NCBI GenBank assembly: GCA_021733705.1
Contig: JAIPKF010000052.1
Location: 1 to 8,968 of the forward strand
Direction: 5' to 3'
DNA: 8,968 bases
Origin: Chthoniobacterales bacterium
Lineage (GTDB): Bacteria > Verrucomicrobiota > Verrucomicrobiia > Chthoniobacterales > UBA6821
Position 1 is the stretch's first letter. Each line of letters opens with the position of its first letter. Below the pieces are notes generated by a model. It was not told the DNA's origin, searched no databases, and saw nothing but the letters and a program-made list of their open reading frames with translations. Below, one piece after another: positions 1 through 6,123 of the stretch. Both the position numbers and the translations under genes were made by a program.

Positions 1-68
1 ATCGTTCGCCTTGCCCCATCAGCCTTCGCGATCTCCTCGTTACGATCATTATGAAATATCCGGGTTAA
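1..68 (+). repeat. Right end of a structured TTAA repeat element (partial, A0)
   Basis: This is the right arm of an element whose left part lies before the window. Positions 8-68 are identical to positions 188-248, the right arm of the next copy. The arm is also the reverse complement of the left arm of element B (3509 onward), with few differences; the first bases, ATCGTTCGCC, match B (GGCGAGCGAT on the other strand) better than they match element A. It ends in CCGGGTTAA, and the final TTAA (65-68) is shared with the left end of element A. No coding function is apparent. Confidence 0.85.
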
Positions 69-248
69 CCCGGGTATTTCATACTAATCTACTGCGGAGG
101 CCGGGGAGCCAGATGGATGCTGCGTTAGACTCACATTTTGATTTGGACAGTATGTACACATACAGCCCGGCATCAAAATGCTCTTCTGCCTTGCCCCATC
201 AGCCTTCGCGATCTCCTCGTTACGATCATTATGAAATATCCGGGTTAA
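65..248 (+). repeat. Structured TTAA repeat element A, complete, 184 bp
   Basis: A complete element with terminal inverted repeats: the left end is TTAACCCGGGTATTTCATAC and the right end is the near reverse complement, ending ATGAAATATCCGGGTTAA. Inside is a perfect 9-bp stem (134-142 CATTTTGAT with 172-180 ATCAAAATG). It encloses an apical stem GTATG (150-154) and CATAC (159-163) with loop TACA. An outer pairing of GCGGAGGC in the left arm with GCCTTCGC in the right arm is possible if one G-T (G-U in RNA) pair is allowed. It has the same length as element B, in opposite orientation. It ends 22 bp before the start of the small membrane protein gene at 271, so it is the leader region of that operon. 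It resembles MITE, ERIC or Correia-type elements in size and design; the mobility is inferred. Confidence 0.88.
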
Positions 249-270
249 ATATTTTTGCTTTTTTTTAAGT

Positions 271-405
271 ATGTTTTTTCTAACACATCGCGAACAATCT
301 GTTATCATAGCCATACTAATTGCCTTTCTTGTGGGTCTTGGTGTTAAGGAATACCGTGCAACCCATTCTATCTCTAAGACGACACCTGACTCCTCCACTT
401 TTTAA
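271..405 (+). CDS. Small single-helix membrane protein (hypothetical, 44 aa)
   Basis: A 44-codon frame from ATG 271 to TAA 403-405. The product has a short polar start (MFFLTHREQ), one hydrophobic helix at about residues 10-25 (VIIAILIAFLVGLGV), then a basic KEYR and a Ser/Thr-rich tail. This suggests one membrane-spanning segment with a short polar C-terminal tail. It stops 9 bp before the Minf_1886 gene on the same strand, with no terminator between, so the two are probably co-transcribed. The pattern 'LT-x-x-EQ then a helix then GVK-x-x-R' reminds me of N-terminal membrane anchors of ComEA-like proteins, but no DNA-binding helix-hairpin-helix follows, so no function is assigned. The ribosome site is weak (AAG shortly upstream). 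The membrane-protein pattern and operon position make it more likely real than chance. Confidence 0.6.
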   Translation: MFFLTHREQSVIIAILIAFLVGLGVKEYRATHSISKTTPDSSTF

Positions 406-414
406 TTATTATTC

Positions 415-828
415 ATGCAATTTTTAGGACTAGAACAAGCTGTTAATATCATCGTTGATAAAGATACTCGATATCGCCGAGATGCTTACTTTTTCTTAAG
501 GGAGGTTTTGGATTTTACGATCAAGCGTCGTCGCAAGAACCGCAAATTAAATGTCACTACCCATGTAAGTGCGGTAGAATTAGTGGAAGGATTTCGTGAT
601 CGAGCACTTCAAGAATTTGGTCCCATGGCTATTACCGTCTTGGATTATTGGGGTATTCAAAGTTCCTCTGATATCGGCGAGATGGTTTTTCATTTAATTG
701 AAATCGGGATTTTAGGAAAAACAGAAAATGATACACGTGCTTCTTTTGCTCATCTTTTAGACTTTAAGCAAGTTTTTGTCTCTCCATTCGAGCCAGCCAT
801 TTCCTCTTCGAACGCTCTTGTAATATGA
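415..828 (+). CDS. Minf_1886 family protein (unknown function)
   Basis: A 137-residue protein of the Minf_1886 family (TIGR04138-like), known mainly from Verrucomicrobia and Planctomycetes. Family features visible are the N-terminal block with TRYRRDAYFFLREVLDF (about residues 18-34), the middle HVSAVELVEGFRDRALQEFG (about 50-69), and the block DYWGIQSSSDIGEMVFHLIE (about 77-96) followed by DFKQVF near the end. It has no signal peptide or membrane segment and is probably a small cytoplasmic protein. The start at 415 is chosen because MQFLGLEQAVNIIV aligns with the usual family start; no Shine-Dalgarno is visible. Its stop codon overlaps the start of the M16 peptidase gene (ATGA at 825-828), which suggests translational coupling. 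The biochemical role is not known. Confidence 0.9.
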   Translation: MQFLGLEQAVNIIVDKDTRYRRDAYFFLREVLDFTIKRRRKNRKLNVTTHVSAVELVEGFRDRALQEFGPMAITVLDYWGIQSSSDIGEMVFHLIEIGILGKTENDTRASFAHLLDFKQVFVSPFEPAISSSNALVI

Positions 829-3512
829 AAAAAAAGATATTTTATAGTGGGATCATTTTTGCCTCCCTTGCTTCTCTTGTTTCTTCTGCTCCAACAATAC
901 CATCTGATGATTCTTCCCGCCCTCACTCCCTTCCATCACTCTCTTCCTTTATGAATAAACCAACACTCTCTTCTGTAGCGCCAAAAATAATGACCTTACC
1001 TAATGGCCTCACTATAATTATCGAGGAGGATCACAATGCTCCTGTAGTCAGTGTTCAAGCCTGGTGTGCTACTGGCAGTATTGATGAAGGGAAATGGCTT
1101 GGAGCAGGACTCTCCCACATTCTTGAGCATATGGTTTTTAAAGGAACAGCAACGCGTCCTCCTGGTGCTATTGCTAAAGAAGTTCAAGAGCAAGGGGGCT
1201 ATATGAATGCCTATACCTCTTTTGATCGAACTGTTTTTTATGTGAATGCTCCCGCTGCAGGGGCCTCCTCGATCGTCTCTATTTTAGCAGATGCAATGAT
1301 GAATGCTGCTTTACCAGTCGATGAATACAATAAGGAACAAGAAGTGATCCGTCGTGAGTATGCTATGGGAGATGACAATCCTGAAGTAGTCCTTCAGAAG
1401 CTACTTTTTAAAACGGCTTATCATACAAGCCCTTTTAGCCAACCCGTCATTGGTTACCTCGATGTTTACAATCAGCTCACCCGTGAGGATGTTGTTGAGT
1501 ATTACAAAAAACGTTATGTTCCTAACAACATCTGTTTTGTGATTGTCGGAGATGTTAATGCGGTTGCTCTTGAGCAACAATTACGAGATTTTTTTGCAAA
1601 ATATCCTCGTCGGGCACTTGAACCTATTCTTATAAAAAAAGAACCGACTCAACTTGGAAAGAATGTAGCTCGAGATATTTTTCCGACCGAGTTAAGTCGT
1701 CTTAGCATGGCTTGGAAGGGCCCTGGTATTACCGATCCTGATGCTCCGGCTGTGGAGGTTCTTGCAACAGTTCTTGGCTCGGGTGCCAGCTCTATTCTGA
1801 ATCAAGAAATTCGTGAAAAAAAACAATTAGCTTATCACGTTGGGTCTGGTTTTTATGGATTAAGTGGAAATGAAGGTTTGATCTATGCTGGTGCTCTCAC
1901 AGATCCCTCCAAAAGGGATGCTCTTGAAGCAGAAATATTGAATCAAGTGAACAATCTTGTGGAAAAAGGAGTTTCAGAAAAAGAATTAGAGAAAGCAAAA
2001 AATAGTATTCTTGCTGATCATTTTGCGAGCCTTACGACGGTGAGTGGAAGAGCCAGTGATTATGGTTCGAGTTGGCTGGAGACAGGAAATCCTAATTTTG
2101 GAAAAGAATATCTTACCGCTATCAAACGTGTGAACCTTGAAGATATCAAGCGTGTTGCCGCAAAATATCTGGTTCCAGAGAGCCTCTCACTTGTTTCACT
2201 CGATCCCATTCCAAAACAGTCAGATTCCCAAAAACCATTATCCGATTCAAAAATAACAGAGCGTCAGGTCCAGAAATTTATACTTCCAAATGGACTTCGT
2301 CTTTTAGTCTGTGAGGATCATCGCTTGCCTCTCATCTCTATGATGGCCATGTTTCGTGGTGGGCTGCTTGAGGAAAATGAGCACGATAACGGAATATCAG
2401 AGCTTTTATCTAGTACGATCACAAAAGGAACAAAAAACCGTACGGCAGAGAACATTGCTCAGAGCATTGAACAAGTCGGAGCCACTATTGGAGCAGCTGC
2501 AGGAAGTAACAGTTTTTCTGTTTCTGTCGACCACCTGATGACACCACATTGTGAGGTGGGCCTCAACCTATTGGCAGAGGTCCTGATGGAGGCCACTTTC
2601 CCCAAAGAGGAGGTAGAACATGAAAAATCGTCTCAGCTTGCTGCCATCAAAGCAGAAGAGGATCAAATGCTTTCCGTAGCTCAAAAACTTGTGAAAGCAA
2701 AACTTTTTGGTGCTAATCCCTATGGAATGCCTCTGCTGGGCTCAGCAAAAACAGTCCCTTCACTCACCTCTGAAATGCTTCAAGAATTCCGTCAAAAACT
2801 CATTGTTGGCAAGAATGGGGTTGTTGCCATTTTTGGAGATGTGAAGACCTCTGAAATTGTAGAAATGGCTACCAAGGCTTTTGAGAAGATGCCTGCTGGT
2901 GAATTGCTTCTTCAATCTCCACCTAAGCCCCTCTCTCTCAGCTCCCCCATTGTGGCCTCTGCAACTGAAAAGAAACAGCAGGCAGTTGTGGTGAAAGGTT
3001 TCCTTACGGTACCTGCAACGAGTCCAGATCGTCCCGCACTGGAGTTGCTCGACTCTGCATGCAGTGATTTGGGATCTCGCTTTTTTGATCGTATACGAGA
3101 AAAACAGGGACTTGCCTATTACGTTGGGGCCTCCACCTCCATGGGGCTTGCTGGTGGATCTTTTGTTTTTTATATGGGAACCGATCCAGAAAAACTAGGT
3201 CACGCATCCAGTGAGTTTAATGACGAAATAAACAAAGTAGCTCACGAGGGATTACGAGATGAGGAACTAGTCAAGGCCAAAAAGAAAGTGCTTGGAGAAG
3301 AAGCGATCGCGATACAATCCAATGCAGGCCTTGCTGCCCGGTGCCTCAGCGAAGAGCTCCTTGGGCTGGGATTTGATCACTATTTGCAGCGCACCAAAGA
3401 AATTAACAGTATTACCTTAGAGAATCTCAATAGTGTGATCAAAAAATATCTCAATGTTCCTGGTTCTGTAGAAGTAACTGTGGCACCCGAGCCGCTAGAA
3501 AAGAAGCGTTAA
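825..3512 (+). CDS. Secreted M16 family zinc metallopeptidase, two-domain fusion
   Basis: An 895-residue pitrilysin-type (M16) peptidase. Residues 1-22 form a Sec signal peptide (MKKK, then a hydrophobic core), so it acts outside the cytoplasmic membrane, probably in the periplasm. The first M16 half (about 53-460) carries the inverted zinc motif H98-I-L-E101-H102, and E178 in EQEVIRREYAM is the likely third ligand, 76 residues further on. Its C-terminal part has REKKQLAYHV (330-339). The second half (about 483-880) starts VQKFILPNGLRLLV but has DNGISELLSS where HxxEH would be, so it lacks zinc ligands. It keeps the R-Y substrate-binding motif in IREKQGLAYYVG (757-768). This matches an active and a non-catalytic half in one chain, forming a clamshell around unfolded peptides. 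The natural substrate is unknown. The start overlaps the upstream stop. The stop codon TAA (3510-3512) falls inside the TTAA at the left end of element B. Confidence 0.95.
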   Translation: MKKKIFYSGIIFASLASLVSSAPTIPSDDSSRPHSLPSLSSFMNKPTLSSVAPKIMTLPNGLTIIIEEDHNAPVVSVQAWCATGSIDEGKWLGAGLSHILEHMVFKGTATRPPGAIAKEVQEQGGYMNAYTSFDRTVFYVNAPAAGASSIVSILADAMMNAALPVDEYNKEQEVIRREYAMGDDNPEVVLQKLLFKTAYHTSPFSQPVIGYLDVYNQLTREDVVEYYKKRYVPNNICFVIVGDVNAVALEQQLRDFFAKYPRRALEPILIKKEPTQLGKNVARDIFPTELSRLSMAWKGPGITDPDAPAVEVLATVLGSGASSILNQEIREKKQLAYHVGSGFYGLSGNEGLIYAGALTDPSKRDALEAEILNQVNNLVEKGVSEKELEKAKNSILADHFASLTTVSGRASDYGSSWLETGNPNFGKEYLTAIKRVNLEDIKRVAAKYLVPESLSLVSLDPIPKQSDSQKPLSDSKITERQVQKFILPNGLRLLVCEDHRLPLISMMAMFRGGLLEENEHDNGISELLSSTITKGTKNRTAENIAQSIEQVGATIGAAAGSNSFSVSVDHLMTPHCEVGLNLLAEVLMEATFPKEEVEHEKSSQLAAIKAEEDQMLSVAQKLVKAKLFGANPYGMPLLGSAKTVPSLTSEMLQEFRQKLIVGKNGVVAIFGDVKTSEIVEMATKAFEKMPAGELLLQSPPKPLSLSSPIVASATEKKQQAVVVKGFLTVPATSPDRPALELLDSACSDLGSRFFDRIREKQGLAYYVGASTSMGLAGGSFVFYMGTDPEKLGHASSEFNDEINKVAHEGLRDEELVKAKKKVLGEEAIAIQSNAGLAARCLSEELLGLGFDHYLQRTKEINSITLENLNSVIKKYLNVPGSVEVTVAPEPLEKKR

Positions 3513-3692
3513 CCCGGATATTTCATACTGATCGTAACGAGGAGATCGCGAAGGCTGATGGGGCAAGGCGAGCGATGAAGTCTGACGACGGCTGTGTGTG
3601 TACACACTGCCCGAAGAAGACTTCGAGATCAACACAGCATCCATAGGGCTTCCCGGTCTTCGCAGATGATCGGTATGAAATATGCGGGTTAA
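3509..3692 (-). repeat. Structured TTAA repeat element B, complete, 184 bp
   Basis: Same length as element A but in the opposite orientation. The left end, TTAACCCGGATATTTCATAC, and the following arm to about 3570 match the reverse complement of the right arms of A0 and A almost exactly. The right end is GTATGAAATATGCGGGTTAA. Inside, a perfect 7-bp stem GAAGTCT (3577-3583) with AGACTTC (3618-3624) encloses an apical stem GTGTG (3594-3598) and CACAC (3603-3607). The stem sequences differ from those of A but the pairing is kept. The left TTAA contains the peptidase stop codon. The element may also act as a transcription end or mRNA-stabilising structure for the upstream operon; that is inferred. 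Confidence 0.88.
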
Positions 3693-3703
3693 CCCGCATA
3701 TTT
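3678..3703. repeat. 26-bp perfect palindrome at the right junction of element B, with a remnant of another element end
   Basis: AAATATGCGGGTT (3678-3690) is followed directly by its exact reverse complement (3691-3703). The left half is the right end of element B. The right half, from the shared TTAA at 3689-3692 through CCCGCATATTT, looks like the left tip of another copy that stops matching at about 3704. As RNA it could form GCGGG-TTAA-CCCGC followed by ATATTTT, which is a weak terminator-like shape. Confidence 0.7.
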
Positions 3704-3815
3704 TCCATTTGCATTCACGTTTTTAGGTTCAATGATTCAATGGAATTAGTATAACTTATCAAATGATAGCCTATTATTTTTTAACCAGTATCATTAACGC
3801 TTAACATTTATTTAT

Positions 3816-4223
3816 ATGCCTGAAGTTCAAAAAGCTGATTCACAAACCGGAGAAACTGCACAACGTTTTATCGAATTTATTATGATGCAGGCTCAACAGG
3901 CCATGCTCTTTCTAGGGCGCCTTCCACATCCTTCCACCGGAGAAACAATAGTGAACTTGGAAGCAGCACGGATGTTCATTGATTATATAGAGATGCTTAA
4001 AGAAAAAACACGTGGCAATCTTTCCTCTGATGAGGAAAAAGTTTTAGGAAGTATTTTGAGTGACTTGCAAATGTCTTTTGTCCAAGTTTCCAATGATAAT
4101 CCTGAAAATAAAGCAATCTCTAATCCAGAGCCCTCCTCCCAAGCAGATTCTATCATTGAAGAAAAAATATCTTCTGAAGAGGACCAAAAAAAACGATTCT
4201 CTAAGAGCTACGGAGAGTTGTAA
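3816..4223 (+). CDS. DUF1844 domain-containing protein
   Basis: A 135-residue soluble protein. Residues 17-90 match the DUF1844 pattern: RFIEFIMMQAQQAMLFLGRL, then HPSTGETIVNLEAARMFIDY, then MLKEKTRGNLSSDEEKVL, ending in LSDLQMSFVQV. The domain is predicted to be all helical and its function is unknown. Residues 91-135 form a polar, low-complexity tail rich in Ser, Glu and Asn with a few Lys, and are probably disordered. The start at 3816 (MPEVQKADSQTGETAQRF) gives a short leader before the domain, as is usual; no Shine-Dalgarno is visible. The gene stands alone between repeat element B and nadC, with 123 bp before it and 181 bp before the chosen nadC start. A possible -10 box TATAAC lies at 3750-3755, but no good -35 accompanies it. 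Confidence 0.85.
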   Translation: MPEVQKADSQTGETAQRFIEFIMMQAQQAMLFLGRLPHPSTGETIVNLEAARMFIDYIEMLKEKTRGNLSSDEEKVLGSILSDLQMSFVQVSNDNPENKAISNPEPSSQADSIIEEKISSEEDQKKRFSKSYGEL

Positions 4224-4404
4224 TCAATTTTAAAAAAGATTTTTAGAACGTATAAAATAGTCTTATAGCTACTTATTACAGCGTCATTCTGGTCTTCCTA
4301 TCTTGAGTATTCCTCATGTGCAGTAGGTTTGCTAGTTACTCGCTTGCGCCTGATCGGCTCACCTGGGCTTGCTTTCTCATTTAAAATTTATTCATTTTCC
4401 TCCT

Positions 4405-5256
4405 ATGTCTCCTATTTCTTACGATCTCATTAAGATGGCTATAGCTGAGGATATCGGCACTGGTGACATTACTTCCCTTGCTTTTATTCCAGTAACACAA
4501 CGTAGCAGGGGACGAATCATAACGCGTCAGCCTTTAGTTGTCTCAGGCATTTCCACTGTTCTCCAGGTTTTCCAGAAAATAGATCCTCAGATTATTGTAA
4601 CACCTCGCACTTCAGAGGGAGAAAAAAGAGATGCAGGAGAAACGCTTTTGGATCTGGAGGGTTCAACACGATCTTTGCTTTCTGCAGAGCGTATTGTGCT
4701 CAACTTTTTAGGGCGCCTTGCGGGTATTGCCACAACCACGCGTGCGCATGTTGATTTGGTTTCAGGAACTGGAGTGACGATATTAGATACACGTAAGATG
4801 ACTCCAGGCTGGCGAATCCTTGAAAAAGAGGCGGTAAGAGCAGGCGGTGGAAAAAACCACCGTATGGGACTCTATGATGCTATTTTAATTAAGGATAATC
4901 ATCTTGCTGCATTGGGAGGGGATCTTGCATTGAATTTGCCAGGCTATCTCAAAAAAGCGAGATGGCAATATCCACACATGAATATCGAAGTGGAAGCCGA
5001 TACACTGCACCAAGTCGAATTATTTTTAAGTATTCCTGAAATTACGACCATTTTGCTTGATAACATGAGTCTTGAGATGCTGCGTACAGCCGTGGCTCTG
5101 AGGAATCAAAAGGCACCTGCAATCCGCCTGGAAGCCAGTGGGGGTATTACCCAAAAAAATCTTCGAGCAGTTGCCCAAACAGGTGTTGATGAAATTTCTT
5201 TAGGAGCACTCACTCATTCTGCTGTGTGGGCTGATCTTTCATTAGAATTATTTTAG
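4405..5256 (+). CDS. nadC: Nicotinate-nucleotide pyrophosphorylase (quinolinate phosphoribosyltransferase)
   Basis: Cytoplasmic enzyme of de novo NAD synthesis: quinolinate plus PRPP gives nicotinate mononucleotide, CO2 and pyrophosphate. The 283 residues match the usual length. The N-terminal part has IAEDIGTGDITS (13-24). The catalytic barrel has LDTRKMTPGWR (127-137), EKEAVRAGGGKNHRMGLYDA (140-159) and ILIKDNH (160-166), which carry the basic residues that bind quinolinate and phosphoribosyl phosphate. IEVEADT (194-200), LLDN (217-220) and LEASGGIT (242-249) follow, then GVDEISLGALTHS (260-272). The usual TRKT is TRKM here. A longer reading from TTG at 4369 is possible, but ATG 4405 places MSPISYDLIKMAIAEDIG exactly at the normal family start. 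No Shine-Dalgarno is seen (CCTCCT precedes the ATG). No nadA or nadB lies in the window, so the rest of the pathway must be elsewhere. Confidence 0.95.
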   Translation: MSPISYDLIKMAIAEDIGTGDITSLAFIPVTQRSRGRIITRQPLVVSGISTVLQVFQKIDPQIIVTPRTSEGEKRDAGETLLDLEGSTRSLLSAERIVLNFLGRLAGIATTTRAHVDLVSGTGVTILDTRKMTPGWRILEKEAVRAGGGKNHRMGLYDAILIKDNHLAALGGDLALNLPGYLKKARWQYPHMNIEVEADTLHQVELFLSIPEITTILLDNMSLEMLRTAVALRNQKAPAIRLEASGGITQKNLRAVAQTGVDEISLGALTHSAVWADLSLELF

Positions 5257-5295
5257 TCTCCTTGATTACAATGCTTTCTCTTAAGAATCTTCCAA

Positions 5296-5458
5296 TTAAC
5301 CCGTATATTTCATACCGATTCTGCTGCGGTTTGCGAACACCTGATGGATACTGCGTCAGCTTCGAATTGCTCCTCGGGCAGTATGAAACATACAGCCGTC
5401 GTCGCAATCCATCACCTTCGTTGCCTCGCAACGAACCAGTATGAAATATGCGGGTTAA
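5296..5458 (+). repeat. Structured TTAA repeat element C, complete, 163 bp
   Basis: The ends are TTAACCCGTATATTTCATAC (5296 onward) and GTATGAAATATGCGGGTTAA (ending 5458), an inverted pair. Inside, GTATG (5381-5385) and CATAC (5389-5393) form a stem with loop AAA. Around it ATTGC (5366-5370) pairs with GCAAT (5404-5408), extended by one G-C pair after a mismatch. An alternative outer pairing is TGATGGAT (5342-5349) with ATCCATCA (5407-5414). The right arm has a local hairpin TTCGTTG...CAACGAA near 5418-5436. C shares an identical 86-bp block with element D (5331-5416 equals 8865-8950) and forms a shorter subfamily than A and B. It lies 39 bp after nadC, and the ATG of the biotin ligase gene is inside its right terminal repeat. 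Confidence 0.88.
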
Positions 5459-6065
5459 CTCTCCATGGTCTCAAAATATTCTTTTTTTTGAATCGCTCTC
5501 CTCTACCAATGACCTCCTTCTAGAGATGGCAGAGAGCGGAGCACCAGAGGGCACCATTGTGATTGCTGATGAACAGACACGTGGAAGGGGGCAATTTCAT
5601 CGGCCATGGACAAGTCCTTCTGGAATGGGGCTCTGGATGTCGCTACTTTTGCGATTGCCTATTGAGAACGAAATCATCAAAGGACTTTCACAATTAGGGC
5701 CTGTGAGTCTAAGCCATGCATTACTAGAACTGGGAATCAGCCCTTCTTTGTTAAAGATAAAGGCTCCTAATGATCTTCTCCTTCGGGGCAAAAAAGTGGC
5801 TGGTATTCTTGTTGAAACACGACGGGGAATTTCCTCTTTTGCTGTTATAGGCCTCGGAATCAATATTCATCAACAAGCTAAGGATTTCCCTTCGGAACTT
5901 TGTGAAAAGGCTACCTCTCTCACCTTAGCTGGTATCGATCATATTGATCGTGAGCAACTCATTCCCATTTTGATTTCTTGTTTATACAAACATTATCAAG
6001 AGTTGCGTTCTGACCCTTTAGCACTTCATGATGCATGGAATGCCTTTGAAGTTGGTTTAGACTAG
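5448..6065 (+). CDS. birA: Biotin--[acetyl-CoA-carboxylase] ligase, monofunctional
   Basis: Attaches biotin, through biotinyl-AMP, to the biotin carrier subunit of acetyl-CoA carboxylase and related enzymes in the cytoplasm. The 205 residues hold the catalytic domain: FFESLSSTND (13-22), the adenylate-binding GRGQFHRPW (46-54), KAPNDLLLRGKKVAGILVE (105-123) containing the catalytic lysine region, and GLGINI (135-140). The usual KWPND reads KAPND. The N-terminal DNA-binding domain of E. coli BirA is absent, so it is not expected to act as a repressor. The chain ends at LHDAWNAFEVGLD, where the small C-terminal SH3-like domain would normally begin; the next bases in other frames do not restore it. 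The only ATG in frame before the conserved part is at 5448, inside repeat element C, and an in-frame TGA stands at 5442-5444. There is no visible Shine-Dalgarno. Confidence 0.9.
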   Translation: MRVNSPWSQNILFFESLSSTNDLLLEMAESGAPEGTIVIADEQTRGRGQFHRPWTSPSGMGLWMSLLLRLPIENEIIKGLSQLGPVSLSHALLELGISPSLLKIKAPNDLLLRGKKVAGILVETRRGISSFAVIGLGINIHQQAKDFPSELCEKATSLTLAGIDHIDREQLIPILISCLYKHYQELRSDPLALHDAWNAFEVGLD

Positions 6066-6123
6066 CTTCTCCAGACCATAGGCAATAACGCTGATCTTAC
6101 TACCCCATCACCCTTCACTTGAT

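Noticed and set aside
1..248. CRISPR array or direct-repeat array
   Set aside because: Only two long (61 bp) arms at 180-bp spacing are present; they are the arms of inverted-repeat elements, not short regular repeats with unique spacers.
11..268. Open frame of 85 codons on the plus strand
   Set aside because: It runs through repeat elements A0 and A and its protein contains the repeated arm twice; there is no sign of a protein family. Frames at 84-398, 3523-3714, 5262-5444, 5210-5431 and 8759-8941 are likewise products of the repeats, and the last two look alike only because elements C and D share sequence.
996..1193. Minus-strand frame inside the M16 gene (also 3004-3207 minus and 2356-2538 plus)
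   Set aside because: They are in other frames of a well-supported peptidase gene, with no domain of their own.
3750..3755. Promoter for the DUF1844 gene with TATAAC as -10
   Set aside because: A -10-like word is present, but the bases 16-18 upstream do not resemble TTGACA, so I do not list it as a feature.
4224..4260. Intrinsic terminator after the DUF1844 gene
   Set aside because: There are A and T runs (AAAAAAGATTTTT) but no GC-rich stem.
4369..4404. Longer nadC beginning at a TTG codon
   Set aside because: The extra 12 residues precede the normal family N-terminus, and ATG 4405 fits it directly.
4316..4404. tRNA or known riboswitch before nadC
   Set aside because: No cloverleaf, no T-arm GTTCGA-type sequence and no recognised riboswitch core could be found by eye.
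5597..5863. Minus-strand frame of 88 codons inside birA (and 7407-7589 inside the hydroxylase gene)
   Set aside because: Both are frames overlapping genes with clear family motifs and have no recognisable content.
6066..6123. Frameshift that removed the C-terminal domain of the biotin ligase
   Set aside because: The two other frames after 6040 end quickly (for example ...SWFRLASPDHRQ then stop) and do not resemble the missing domain.
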